This document shows positions 1 through 11,113 of a stretch of 33,569 nucleotides of DNA, in pieces. Where the stretch lies: assembly GCF_001426885.1 (NCBI RefSeq), contig NZ_LMFP01000012.1, positions 2,226 through 35,794 of the forward strand. The letters are read 5' to 3'. The number at the start of each line of letters is the position of its first letter. Position 1 is the stretch's first letter. The DNA is from Pelomonas sp. Root1444. GTDB taxonomy: Bacteria > Pseudomonadota > Gammaproteobacteria > Burkholderiales > Burkholderiaceae_C. The notes beneath the pieces were generated by a model that saw only the letters and a program-made list of their open reading frames with translations, was not told the origin of the DNA and searched no databases. The position numbers and the translations under genes were made by a program.

Positions 1-3000
1 GCCACCGTCCAGCGTGTCGTTGCCGTTGTTGCCGTAGAGCGCGTCATTGCCGTCGCCGCCCAGCAGGCGGTCGTTGCCGTCGCTGCCGCTGAGGATGTCG
101 TCGCCGCGGCCGCCGGTCAGCACGTCGGCGCCGCTGGTGCCGCGCAGGTTGTCGTTGGCCTCGGTGCCGGCGCTCATCAGCTCGACGAGGCGGGCGATGT
201 TCCAGACGGTGCCGTCGGCGAAGGTGGCCTGCTGCAGCGGGTTGTAGACGTTGCCCGGGTCGTCGCCGTAGAAGAAGTAGTTGGCCGTGATGCGATCGTT
301 GCTGCCGATGATCGCGAACTCCAGGCCATTGACGGCGCCGCCCTGCGTCTCATAGACGCGGCGCACGCTCACGTCGCCCGGCAGCACGTCGGGGCGGAAC
401 TGCAACGTATTGAGCTTGCCCGCCGTCGCGTCGTAGCGGCCGGCGATGCTGTCCTGCCCGTCGCCCCGGCCGAAGACGAAGACGTTGTTGCCATTGCCGC
501 CGTCGAGGTAGTCGTTGCCTGCGCCGCCGACCAGCGTGTCCGCGCCCTCCTCGCCGTACAGGAAGTCGTTGCCGTCCTCGCCGTGCAAGGTGTCGTTGCC
601 GCCGCGGCCGGCCAGCGTGTCGTTGCCGGCGCCGCCGTGCATTTCGTTGGCGGCCACGGTGCCGGCGACGTTGTCGTCGGCCGAGGTGCCGGCCAGCAGC
701 GTCGCGACGATGTAGGCAATGTCCCATTCGGTGCCGTCGTCGAAGCGCACCTTCTGGATACCGTTGTAGGCGTTGCCCGGGTCGTCGTTGATGAAGAAGC
801 CGTTGACGGTGACCTTGTCCGTCGAGCCGGCGATGCTCAGTTCCAGCGCGTTGTTGTTGCCGCCCCACCAGTTGTCGTAGACCTGCTTGAGCCTGACGTC
901 GGCCGGCGCGATGCCGGCCTTGAACTGCAGCGTGTTGACGCGCGCCTGGCCGCCGTTGTGGTTGTAGTAGAGGCGGTCCTGGCCGTCGCCGCGACCGAAG
1001 ATGAAGGTGTTGCTGCCGGCACCCGCGTTCAGCGTGTCGTTGCCGGTGCCGCCTTCCAGCCTGTCGTCGCCGTCGCCACCGTCGATGCTGTCGTCACCAT
1101 CGCCGCCCTGCAGGGCGTCGTTGCCGGCCGCACCGCTGAGGGAGTCGTTGCCCTCGCCGCCCTGCAGCAGGTCGATCCCGGTGCCGCCATTGAGGCTGTC
1201 GTTGCCGACGCCGCCGCTGAGGATGTCATCGCCATCGTCGCCCGACAGGCTGTCATTGCCGGCCCCGCCGTCGATGACGTCGTTGCCGCCCGCGCCGGCG
1301 ATGGTGTCGTTGCCCAGGCCGCCGCTGAAGTTCTCGGCGTTGATCGTGCCCCGCACGTTGTCGTCGCCGTCAGTGAAGGTCTGGACCATCGCGACCAGCG
1401 CCGCGATGTCCCACTCGGTGCCGTCTTCGAACCTGACCTTCTGGATGCCGTTGTAGGCGTTGGCCGGGTCGTCGTTGATGAAGAAGCCGTTGACGGTGAT
1501 CTTGTCGGTCGTGCCGACGATGCTGAGTTCGAGCGCGTTGTTGTTACCGCCCCACCAGTTGTCGTAGGCCTGCCTGACGCGCACGTCGCCAGCGGCCACG
1601 CCGGCTTTGAACTGCAGCGTGTTGATGCGTGCCTGGCCACCGTTGTGGTTGTAGTAAAGGCGGTCCTGTCCGTCGCCGCGACCGAACAGGAATGTGTTGC
1701 TGCCATGGCCCGCATTCAGCGTGTCGTTGCCGACACCGCCGTCCAGCGTGTCGTCGCCGTCGCCGCCGTCCAGGCCGTCGTCACCGTCGCCGCCCTTGAG
1801 GTTGTCCGCGCCGGCATCGCCATAGATCGAGTCATTGCCGCTGCCGCCCGAGACCGCGTCATCGCCACCGTCGCCGTGCAGCGTGTCGTTGCCGGCGCCG
1901 CCGTCGATGTTGTCGTTGCCGGCCGCACCCGAAATGTTGTCGTTGCCGAGCCCGCCGTTGAAGGACTCGTCGGCGACGGTGCCACGCCAGACGTCATCAC
2001 CGTCGGTGCCGACATAAAGCCGCGCCAAGATGGCCGCGACGTCCCATTCCGTGCCGTCGTCAAAGCGCACCCTCTGGATGCCGCTGTAGGCGTTGGTCGG
2101 ATCGTCGTTGATGAAGAAGCCGTTGACGGTGACCTTGTCCGTCGTGCCGGCGATGCTCAGCTCCAGCGCGTTGTTGCCGCCCCACCAGTTGTCGTAGGCC
2201 TGCCGGACCAGCAGGTCGCCCGGCAGCACGCCGGCCTTGAACTGGAGGGTGTTGATGCGCGCCTGACCCCCGTTGTGGTTGTAGTAAAGGCGGTCTTGCC
2301 CGTCGCCGCGACCGAAAAGGAACGTGTTGCTGCCATGGCCCGCATTCAGCGTGTCGTTGCCGTTACCGCCGTCCAGCGTGTCGTCGCCGTCGCCACCATC
2401 CAGGCTGTCGTCGCCCTCGCCACCCAGAAGCTGGTCGGTGCCAGCCTCGCCGATGAGGCTGTCGTTGCCCACACCGCCCGAAATGAGGTCGTCGCCGCCG
2501 GCACCGTTCAGCGTGTCATTGCCAGCGCCGCCGTTGATGACGTCGGCGCCGGCCGTGCCGCGCAGGTCGTCATTGCCGTCCGTGCCGGCAAACAACATGC
2601 TGACGAGAGTTGCGGCATCCCACTCGGTGCCGTCGTTGAAACGCACCCGCTGCACGCCGGCATAGCCGTTGGCCGGGTCATCGGCATAGAAGAAGCCGTT
2701 GACCGTGACCTTGTCGCTGCTGCCGGCGATGCTCAGCTCCAGCGCACGGTTGCCGCCGAAGTAGTTGTCGTAGGCCTGCCTGACGACGATGTCGCCCGGC
2801 GCGATGCCGGCCTTGAACACCAGCACGTTGCTGCGCGCCTGGTTGCCGTTGTGGTTGTAGTAGAGGCGGTCCTGGCCGTCGCCGTGGCCAAAGACGAAGG
2901 CGTTGCTGCCTTGGCCCGCGTTCAGCGTGTCGTTGCCGAGGCCGCCTTCGAGCGTGTCATTGCCGTCGCCACCGTCCAGGCTGTCGTCGCCGTCGCCGCC

Positions 3001-4566
3001 GAGGAGCTGGTCGGCACCGGCCTCGCCGGTGAGCGTGTCGCTGCCCGTGCCGCCTGAAATGACGTCGTCGCCCGCGGCGCCGTTCAGCGCGTCGTTGCCG
3101 GCGCCGCCGGTGATGCTGTCCGCAGCGCTGGTGCCGCGCAGGTTGTCATCACCCGCGGTGCCTGCCAGCAGCATCGTGACGATCTGGTTGGCCGTCCACT
3201 CGCTGCCGTCGGCAAAGCGCACGCGCTGAATACCGGCGTAGGCACTGGCCGGGTCGTCGTTGTAGAAGAAGCCGTTGATCGAGACCTTGTCGGTCGTGCC
3301 GGCAATGCTCAGTTCCAGCGCGCGGTTGCCGCCAAAGTAGTTGTCGTAAGCCTGCCGGATGACGACGTCCGCCGGCGTGACGCCGGCCTTGAACTGCAGC
3401 GTGTTGACGCGCGCCTGGTTGCCGTTGTGGTTGTAGTACAGACGGTCCGAGCCATCGCCCCGGCCGAACAGGAAGGTGTTGCTGCCGTTGCCAGCATTGG
3501 TGGTGTCGTCGCCGCTGCCGCCGTCGAGCACGTCGTCGCCGTCGCTGCCCTCCAGGTTGTCGCTGCCCGCGCCGCCGTAGAGCGTGTCGTTGCCGCCAGC
3601 GCCGTTCAGGCTGTCGTTGCCCGCGCCGCCGCTCAGCAGGGCCGCCCCCGCGCCGCCGCTGAGGTTGTCATTACCCGCCGTGCCCATGCCCAGCAGGAAG
3701 AGCAGGTGCGAGATGTCCCAGACCGTGCCGTCCGCGAACACGACCTTTTGCAGGCCGTTGAACTCGTTGGCCGGCGTGCCGCCGTACAGGAAGCCGTTGA
3801 ATGAAATGACGTCGGCGGTGCCGTTGATCGTCAGCGCCAGAGCCACGTTGGCGCCCGCGGCTTGGGCGTCCGCAGCGCGCGCGACGCTGACATCTGCCGG
3901 CAGCACGCCGGCCTTGAACTGCAGCGTGTTGACCTTGCCGAGGTTCGGGTCCGAGTAGGACTGCACCGTCGTCGCGCCGTCGCCACGGCCGAAGAGATAG
4001 AGGTTGTTGCCTGGGCCGTTGGTGACGACCGCGCTCGTCTCGGTGACTCCGGCTGCCAAGGCCTTGCGCTGCGGGCCGGTTTCGATGAGGCCGGGCAGCT
4101 CGGCAGCGCTCCATTGCATCCCATCGGCAAAAGCGACGGCCTGTACCGGGTTGGCATCGGTGAAGAACCCGCGAATCTGCACGCGGTCGGCCGTGCCGCG
4201 CAATGCCAGCTCCAATGCAGTGGCTTCGCCGGTCGCATCGTCGACGACGCGGCGGACCGCCAGGTCACTCGGCGCAATGCCGTCGCCCAGCTGTAGCAGC
4301 CCTGGCGCGTCGTCGCCCGCCGCGCGCGTGTCCACCCAGGCCGCGCCCTCGCCGCGCTCGAAGCCGTAGACCTTGGGCGCCGTTGGCTCGCTTTGCGTCG
4401 CCAGCAGGTGCACGGCGGGCAGCGCATCGGCCGACAACAGCAGCTTGGGCTCCAGCGTCTCGATCTTCCAGGGTTCGGGCTTGCGCGGCTGGACGCGGGT
4501 GGACGCGTTCTTGGAGGCACGGCGCAGGGCGGCCGCGGCACGGGCGCGCAGGGACTTGATCGACAT
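1..4566 (-). CDS. Giant RTX-type calcium-binding secreted protein with LEPR-XLL-like N-terminus (3' end outside window)
   Basis: The reading frame is open from an ATG at 4566 to the left edge, giving 1522 visible residues without a stop. GAGGG lies about ten bases upstream of the start. There is no Sec signal peptide. Residues about 36-47 read IETLEPKLLLSA, matching the LEPR-XLL signature found at the N-terminus of very large RTX proteins. The rest alternates blocks of glycine-aspartate nonapeptides (GGxGxDxLx type, calcium-binding beta-roll) with segments of the haemolysin-related kind: FGRGDGQDRLYYNHNG, then NTLQFKAGV, then ALELSIAGTTDK, then F-DGTEWD. I count eight such segments, the first two degenerate. 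Proteins of this design are normally exported by a type I system using a C-terminal signal, which would lie outside the window, and act as adhesins, S-layer-like proteins or extracellular enzymes. No catalytic domain is visible, so an adhesin or surface role is an inference. No transporter genes are in the window. Confidence 0.9.
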   Translation of the reverse strand, partial: MSIKSLRARAAAALRRASKNASTRVQPRKPEPWKIETLEPKLLLSADALPAVHLLATQSEPTAPKVYGFERGEGAAWVDTRAAGDDAPGLLQLGDGIAPSDLAVRRVVDDATGEATALELALRGTADRVQIRGFFTDANPVQAVAFADGMQWSAAELPGLIETGPQRKALAAGVTETSAVVTNGPGNNLYLFGRGDGATTVQSYSDPNLGKVNTLQFKAGVLPADVSVARAADAQAAGANVALALTINGTADVISFNGFLYGGTPANEFNGLQKVVFADGTVWDISHLLFLLGMGTAGNDNLSGGAGAALLSGGAGNDSLNGAGGNDTLYGGAGSDNLEGSDGDDVLDGGSGDDTTNAGNGSNTFLFGRGDGSDRLYYNHNGNQARVNTLQFKAGVTPADVVIRQAYDNYFGGNRALELSIAGTTDKVSINGFFYNDDPASAYAGIQRVRFADGSEWTANQIVTMLLAGTAGDDNLRGTSAADSITGGAGNDALNGAAGDDVISGGTGSDTLTGEAGADQLLGGDGDDSLDGGDGNDTLEGGLGNDTLNAGQGSNAFVFGHGDGQDRLYYNHNGNQARSNVLVFKAGIAPGDIVVRQAYDNYFGGNRALELSIAGSSDKVTVNGFFYADDPANGYAGVQRVRFNDGTEWDAATLVSMLFAGTDGNDDLRGTAGADVINGGAGNDTLNGAGGDDLISGGVGNDSLIGEAGTDQLLGGEGDDSLDGGDGDDTLDGGNGNDTLNAGHGSNTFLFGRGDGQDRLYYNHNGGQARINTLQFKAGVLPGDLLVRQAYDNWWGGNNALELSIAGTTDKVTVNGFFINDDPTNAYSGIQRVRFDDGTEWDVAAILARLYVGTDGDDVWRGTVADESFNGGLGNDNISGAAGNDNIDGGAGNDTLHGDGGDDAVSGGSGNDSIYGDAGADNLKGGDGDDGLDGGDGDDTLDGGVGNDTLNAGHGSNTFLFGRGDGQDRLYYNHNGGQARINTLQFKAGVAAGDVRVRQAYDNWWGGNNNALELSIVGTTDKITVNGFFINDDPANAYNGIQKVRFEDGTEWDIAALVAMVQTFTDGDDNVRGTINAENFSGGLGNDTIAGAGGNDVIDGGAGNDSLSGDDGDDILSGGVGNDSLNGGTGIDLLQGGEGNDSLSGAAGNDALQGGDGDDSIDGGDGDDRLEGGTGNDTLNAGAGSNTFIFGRGDGQDRLYYNHNGGQARVNTLQFKAGIAPADVRLKQVYDNWWGGNNNALELSIAGSTDKVTVNGFFINDDPGNAYNGIQKVRFDDGTEWDIAYIVATLLAGTSADDNVAGTVAANEMHGGAGNDTLAGRGGNDTLHGEDGNDFLYGEEGADTLVGGAGNDYLDGGNGNNVFVFGRGDGQDSIAGRYDATAGKLNTLQFRPDVLPGDVSVRRVYETQGGAVNGLEFAIIGSNDRITANYFFYGDDPGNVYNPLQQATFADGTVWNIARLVELMSAGTEANDNLRGTSGADVLTGGRGDDILSGSDGNDRLLGGDGNDALYGNNGNDTLDGG
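700..3480 (-). repeat. Five tandem coding modules of about 575-690 bp within the RTX gene
   Basis: Five closely similar modules start near 3480, 2890, 2310, 1690 and 1010 on the minus strand. Each opens with GSNTFLFGRGDG or a close variant, continues through a segment of roughly 100 residues, and ends in a block of RTX nonapeptides of variable number. Spacing grows from about 577 bp to about 684 bp because the number of nonapeptides differs. The two modules nearest the N-terminus read YFGGNRALELS at one site. The next reads WWGGNNALELS, and the last two read WWGGNNNALELS. More divergent copies flank the array near 470, 4000 and 4370. Confidence 0.85.
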
Positions 4567-4642
4567 TGCTGAAACCCTCGGAGTTCGTCTACCAAACCCC
4601 GCTGTTTCAAGCAGTTACAGGCAACGGCAAGCGGCGCGCCTG

Positions 4643-4750
4643 CCTAGGGAATGGGCCGGGGGATTCTGGGGTCAGGCCATGACAGATTTACGCTTTTTCA
4701 CCTGCAAATGCGGGGGACGTCACCGGCGAAAGCGACGGGTTCCCCCTAGG
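4643..4750. promoter_or_regulatory. Inverted pair of CCTAGG-containing motifs upstream of the RTX gene
   Basis: The 217-bp gap between tgt and the RTX gene contains CCTAGGGAA at 4643-4651 and its near inverse TTCCCCCTAGG at 4740-4750, 88 bp apart. CTAG is very rare in this GC-rich sequence, so two CCTAGG palindromes in about 110 bp stand out. Between them lies the most AT-rich stretch of the gap (about 4680-4710). This arrangement could be a regulator binding region for the RTX gene. That is an inference; I do not recognise the regulator and found no convincing sigma70 promoter. Confidence 0.35.
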
Positions 4751-4783
4751 TCTTGGGAGCACCGACACCGCTTGACAACGCAG

Positions 4784-6996
<2,213 letters not shown>

Positions 6997-7233
6997 GGAC
7001 GCGTTTGAGGGCCGTACAGACCCGTACCAAGAGGAGCGCCATTGTCCATCGCGCCGTGGACTGGCACTGGCACGCCGGTGCTTTGCCACGTACGACCGCA
7101 AGGCCGGGGTGCCAACGCCGGGCTGAGCATGCCGGGCGCCTGCCGAGGTGCGGCGTGTTCCGTCGCGAGCAGCGCTGTCATGAAGAACGGGGGCCGGCGG
7201 GCCTAGACTTGCGCCGCCTCTACTTTCGTCCCC

Positions 7234-7986
7234 GTGAAGCGTCGCGCCTGCCTTGCCCTGCCTGTCCTTTTGGGATGCCGCCCGCCGGCCCTTGCGGCGC
7301 CTGCGGAGCGGACTTTGTTCGGCTTCACCGAGAACCTGCCGCCGTTGAACTTCCAGGGTGAAGGCGGGCCGCAGGGTTTCAGCGTCGAACTGCTGCGCCT
7401 GATGGCCGCGGGCGCCGGCCTGGCGCTGGAGTTGCAGGTGTTGCCCTGGCAGCGCGCCATGCAACAGGCTGAGGCCCAGGCGGCCAGTGTGTTGTTTTCG
7501 CTGACGCGCACGCCCGAGCGGGAGCCGCAGTTCCAGTGGGTCGGCCCGATCGCCCAGCGGCGGATCCTGATCTACCGGCTTGCCAGCCGGCCCGACCTGA
7601 AGTTGACGCAGCTCGCCGACCTGGGCGATGGCCGCATCGGCGTGGTGCGGGAATCGGCCGCGGACCGGCAGCTGCAGGCTGCCGGCCTCAAGCCGGGCGC
7701 GCAGCTGGAGCAGGGCCTGGACGACGCCACCAACCTGCGCAAGCTGCTGGCCGGCCGCATGGAGTACATCACCTTGCTGGACTGGGCCGCGGCCTGGAAC
7801 CTGCGGCAGCTCAAGCTTCCCTACGACACGCTGCATGCGGTCATGGAGCAGGACACGGCGCGGTCGTACTGGTACGGCCTGCGGCCCGACGCCGATCCGG
7901 AGCTGGCGCGGCGGCTGCAGGTGGAACTGGATGCGATCAAGCGCGACGGGCGGTACGAACGGCTGCGGCTGCGCTACTTCCGCTGA
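7234..7986 (+). CDS. Periplasmic solute-binding protein, family 3 type
   Basis: This 250-residue protein starts with GTG at 7234 and has an N-terminal signal peptide (basic MKRRA, hydrophobic core, likely cleavage after PALAA). The mature part begins [14 protein letters not shown] and continues [18 protein letters not shown], the pattern of bacterial extracellular solute-binding proteins family 3. Such proteins bind amino acids or other small ligands in the periplasm and either feed an ABC transporter or act alone. No permease or ATPase gene is adjacent, so ligand and partner are unknown. recG follows 32 bp downstream on the same strand. The gap to the divergent queA (6997-7233) holds nothing else I can support. 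Confidence 0.85.
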   Translation: MKRRACLALPVLLGCRPPALAAPAERTLFGFTENLPPLNFQGEGGPQGFSVELLRLMAAGAGLALELQVLPWQRAMQQAEAQAASVLFSLTRTPEREPQFQWVGPIAQRRILIYRLASRPDLKLTQLADLGDGRIGVVRESAADRQLQAAGLKPGAQLEQGLDDATNLRKLLAGRMEYITLLDWAAAWNLRQLKLPYDTLHAVMEQDTARSYWYGLRPDADPELARRLQVELDAIKRDGRYERLRLRYFR

Positions 7987-8018
7987 GGGCGGCAAAGGCG
8001 CCGGCACAATGCCGGGCC

Positions 8019-10067
8019 ATGCCAGAGGCCAGCGCCAAGTCAGCACCGCAGAAGGCGATGGAAAAACTCGGCCTGCTGCGCGACATCGACCTGGCGCTGC
8101 ACCTGCCGCTGCGTTACGAGGACGAGACCCGCATCACGCCCATCGCAGCGTTGCATGAGAACGAGCCTGCACAGGTCGAAGGCGTCGTCGTCGACTGCCA
8201 GGTCGAGCTGCGCAGCCGCCGCCAGTTGCTGGTGCGCGTGAAGGACGACACCGGCACGCTGCTCTTGCGCTTCCTGCACTTCTACCCATCGCAGCAGAAG
8301 CAGATGTCGGCCGCGACCCGGCTGCGCATCCGCGGCGAGGCGCGCATCGGCTTCTTCGGCCGCGAGATGGTGCACCCGGTCGTCAAGGTCGTCGACGAGG
8401 GCACGCCGCTGGCGCAGGCGCTGACGCCGGTCTACCCGGCCTCGGCGCAGCTGCCGCAGGCCTATCTGCGCAAGGCCGTGGCCTCGGGGCTGGCACGCGC
8501 GGACCTGCGCGAGCTGCTGCCGCCGGGCGTCTTTCAAGGCCTGGGGCTGGGGGGCCTGCCCAGCCTCAAGGAGGCCTTGCACCACCTGCACCACCCACCG
8601 CCGGATGCGTCACTCGCGGCGCTGGAAGACCACAGCCACCCCGCCTGGCAGCGGCTCAAGTTCGAGGAGCTTCTGGCCCAGCAGTTGTCGCAGCTGCAGG
8701 CGCAGCGCGAGCGGGCGCTGCTGGCGGCGCCGGCGCTGCGCGCGCAGCCGGGCGGTCTGCACGAGAAGCTGCTGGCGGCACTGCCCTTTCAGCTCACCAC
8801 CGCCCAGCAGCGCGTGGCGGAGGAGATTGCGCAAGACCTGGCACGCGCGCAGCCCATGCACCGGCTGCTGCAGGGCGACGTGGGCTCGGGCAAGACGGTC
8901 GTCGCGGCGCTCGCGGCGGCTGTCGCCATCGATGCCGGCTGGCAATGCGCGCTGATGGCCCCCACCGAGATCCTGGCGGAGCAGCATTTCCGCAAGCTCG
9001 TCCAGTGGCTGGAGCCGCTGGGGCTGAAGGTGGCGTGGCTCACCGGCAGCGTGAAGGGCAAGGCGCGCCAGGCCATGCTGGATGCCGCGGCATCCGGGGC
9101 CGCCCAACTCGTCATCGGCACGCACGCGGTCATCGAGGACAAGGTCAGGTTCGCGCGGCTGGGCCTGGCCATCATCGACGAGCAGCACCGCTTCGGCGTC
9201 GCGCAGCGTCTCGCGCTCAGGAACAAGCTCAAAAGCATGGCGCTGGAGCCGCATCTGTTGATGATGAGCGCCACGCCCATCCCGCGCACGCTGGCGATGA
9301 CGTACTTCGCCGACCTCGACGTGTCCACCATCGACGAGCTGCCGCCCGGCCGCAGCCCCATCGTGACCAAGGTGTTCACCGAGTCCAAGCGCCACGACGT
9401 GCTGGACAAGATCCGCGGCGCGGTGGCGGACGGCGCGCAGGTCTACTGGGTATGCCCGCTGGTGGAGGAGAGCGAAGCCATCGACCTGCGCAACGCGACC
9501 GAGACGCACGCCGAGCTGAGCGCCGCGCTGCCGGGCGCCCAGGTCGGCCTGCTGCATGGCCGCATGGCCGCTGGCGAGAAGGCGGCTGTGATGGCGCAGT
9601 TCTCCGCCGGCCAGATGAGCGTGCTGGTGGCCACCACCGTCATCGAGGTCGGCGTGGACGTGCCCAACGCCAGCTTGATGGTCATCGAGCATGCGGAGCG
9701 CTTCGGGCTGGCGCAGCTGCACCAGCTGCGCGGCCGCGTGGGCCGTGGTGCCAAGGCCAGCGTCTGCGTGCTGATCTACAGCCCGCCGCTGTCCGACACC
9801 GGCAAGGCGCGGTTGAAGGCGATGGCCGAGACGACCGACGGCTTCGAGATCGCCCGGCGCGACCTGGACATCCGCGGCCCGGGCGAGTTCATGGGCTCGC
9901 GCCAGAGCGGCGCGGAGCTGTTGCGGTTTGCCGACCTGCAGGAGGACGCGCCGCTGCTGGTGGCGGCGCGAGCACTGGCGCCGCGGCTGCTTGACGAGCA
10001 TCCCGAGGCTGCGCGGCGTCAGGTCGCGCGCTGGCTCGGGACGAAGGCGGAGTTCCTGAAGGCGTGA
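8019..10067 (+). CDS. recG: ATP-dependent DNA helicase RecG
   Basis: RecG remodels stalled replication forks and Holliday junctions. The 682-residue protein has the N-terminal wedge/OB region ([11 protein letters not shown] at the start), Walker [14 protein letters not shown] near residue 286, the DEQHRFGV box near 387, the [11 protein letters not shown] motif, and the C-terminal helicase motifs [15 protein letters not shown] and [12 protein letters not shown] near 569. The length agrees with the family (about 690). The frame is open upstream to 7536, inside the solute-binding gene, but the ATG at 8019 is the first start after that gene's stop and gives the right N-terminus. It converges with the small lipoprotein gene, 13 bp away. 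Confidence 0.97.
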   Translation: MPEASAKSAPQKAMEKLGLLRDIDLALHLPLRYEDETRITPIAALHENEPAQVEGVVVDCQVELRSRRQLLVRVKDDTGTLLLRFLHFYPSQQKQMSAATRLRIRGEARIGFFGREMVHPVVKVVDEGTPLAQALTPVYPASAQLPQAYLRKAVASGLARADLRELLPPGVFQGLGLGGLPSLKEALHHLHHPPPDASLAALEDHSHPAWQRLKFEELLAQQLSQLQAQRERALLAAPALRAQPGGLHEKLLAALPFQLTTAQQRVAEEIAQDLARAQPMHRLLQGDVGSGKTVVAALAAAVAIDAGWQCALMAPTEILAEQHFRKLVQWLEPLGLKVAWLTGSVKGKARQAMLDAAASGAAQLVIGTHAVIEDKVRFARLGLAIIDEQHRFGVAQRLALRNKLKSMALEPHLLMMSATPIPRTLAMTYFADLDVSTIDELPPGRSPIVTKVFTESKRHDVLDKIRGAVADGAQVYWVCPLVEESEAIDLRNATETHAELSAALPGAQVGLLHGRMAAGEKAAVMAQFSAGQMSVLVATTVIEVGVDVPNASLMVIEHAERFGLAQLHQLRGRVGRGAKASVCVLIYSPPLSDTGKARLKAMAETTDGFEIARRDLDIRGPGEFMGSRQSGAELLRFADLQEDAPLLVAARALAPRLLDEHPEAARRQVARWLGTKAEFLKA

Positions 10068-10080
10068 GTGGGCGAGAGGC

Positions 10081-10275
10081 CTACTTGCAGACGAAGCTCT
10101 TCGCGTTGACTTCCTTCACGTTGCCGGCGCCACAGGCGGCCATCGCCCGTTCGGTGTTCTTGGCCATGGCGTCGGCATCGAACGCGTTGGATGAGCCGGC
10201 CGGCGGCGCGAAGACGCAGGCACTGAGCAGGAGCGCAGCGGTGAGGGCGGTGGCAAAAGCGGCGAAACGGTTCAT
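10081..10275 (-). CDS. Small putative lipoprotein, 64 residues
   Basis: The ATG at 10275 gives MNRFAAFATA, then a hydrophobic stretch ending in the lipobox LLSAC (C20), so the mature peptide is a lipoprotein of about 45 residues. It carries two further cysteines (AACGAG and the C-terminal SFVCK), which could form a disulfide. I do not recognise the family. It lies downstream of the LytTR regulator on the same strand with a 118-bp gap, so it may have its own promoter. Confidence 0.7.
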   Translation of the reverse strand: MNRFAAFATALTAALLLSACVFAPPAGSSNAFDADAMAKNTERAMAACGAGNVKEVNAKSFVCK

Positions 10276-10325
10276 TCGTGTTCTCGGGGTCAGGTGTTGA
10301 GGAAGGCGGATCGTCGCCAAGGTCC

Positions 10326-10343
10326 GCCGCGGGCGACCGCGGC
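10326..10343. other. Perfect 7-bp hairpin between regulator gene and lipoprotein gene
   Basis: GCCGCGG, loop GCGA, CCGCGGC forms a perfect inverted repeat in the gap between the response regulator stop and the small lipoprotein start. No T-tract follows on either strand, so a classical intrinsic terminator is not supported. In DNA this GC-rich, such repeats can occur by chance. Confidence 0.3.
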
Positions 10344-10393
10344 ATGCGACGAACTGCACAACGCCTTGGACAGGCTGCGCGCTGACAGCCGTG

Positions 10394-11113
10394 CTACAGC
10401 TCGAGCTTCTCGCGCAACAGCCGGGCTTGCCGGCGTGACACCTCGACCTGGTGGCCGTCGCGCAGCGTGACACGGTAGCCGTCGTTGCTCCAGGGCTCTA
10501 TGCCCTGCACCCAGCGCAGGTTGATCAAATGGCTGCGGCTGGCGCGGAAGAAGAGCTGCGGGTCCAGGCGTTCTTCCAGCGCGGTCAGCGTGCGGGCCAG
10601 CAGCGGGCGCTGGCCGTCGAACCAGGCCTGGGCGTAGTTGCCGCAGGCCTCGAAGCCGGCGATGTCGCCCAGGCGCACGAACCAGCAGCACTCGCCGTCG
10701 CGCAGGAAGACCATGTCGTCCCCGCCCTTGACTGCCGCCGCAGGCGTCGCCGGGGCCGCGGGCCGCAGGCGCTCGCGTGCCTTGGCCAGCGCCGCCTCCA
10801 GCCGCTGAGCGTCGATGGGCTTGAGCAGATAGTCCAGCGCATTGCGTTCGAAGGCGGCCAGCGCATGCTGGTCGTAGGCGGTCGTGAAGACGACCAGCGG
10901 CAGGTGCTCCAGCTGGTCCAGCAGGTCGAAGCCGGTGGCACCGGGCAGCTCGACGTCCAGCAGCAGCAGCTCGGGCCGCAGCGTGTCGATGGCCGCGCGC
11001 GCCGGCGCCAGTTCGGCGGCCTCGCCGACGATGTCGGCGTCGGGAACGGCGGCGAGCAGCGTGCGCAGTTCCTGGCGGGCCAGGCGCGAGTCCTCGACGA
11101 TGTAGATCCTCAT
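10394..11113 (-). CDS. LytTR-family response regulator
   Basis: This 239-residue protein has a receiver domain (residues about 1-120) with the acidic pocket at VEDS, the phosphoacceptor D53 in LLLLDVELPG, and the conserved lysine in YLLKPID. A C-terminal LytTR DNA-binding domain follows (FEACGNYAQAW, FFRASRSHLINLRWVQ, VTLRDG). Its ATG overlaps the kinase stop as ATGA (11110-11113), so the two are translationally coupled and form one two-component pair. LytTR regulators bind direct repeats upstream of envelope, biofilm or metabolite-transport genes. The target here is unknown. Confidence 0.93.
   Translation of the reverse strand: MRIYIVEDSRLARQELRTLLAAVPDADIVGEAAELAPARAAIDTLRPELLLLDVELPGATGFDLLDQLEHLPLVVFTTAYDQHALAAFERNALDYLLKPIDAQRLEAALAKARERLRPAAPATPAAAVKGGDDMVFLRDGECCWFVRLGDIAGFEACGNYAQAWFDGQRPLLARTLTALEERLDPQLFFRASRSHLINLRWVQGIEPWSNDGYRVTLRDGHQVEVSRRQARLLREKLEL

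Noticed and set aside
583-3057. Open frame of 824 codons on the plus strand across the RTX gene
   Set aside because: It is the exact codon-mirror of the RTX frame, rich in Val/Ala repeats produced by antisense of Gly-Asp-Asn codons. The minus-strand frame has coherent RTX motifs.
700-3480. CRISPR-like periodic repeats
   Set aside because: The repeats are about 575-690 bp, lie in one open coding frame and encode RTX modules; there are no short constant repeats with unique spacers.
4772-4777. TTGACA on the plus strand as a -35 element
   Set aside because: No -10 hexamer lies at a suitable distance, and no plus-strand gene follows.
6997-8046. Upstream extension of the queA frame
   Set aside because: It covers the solute-binding protein gene antisense, and QueA family alignment places the start at 6996.
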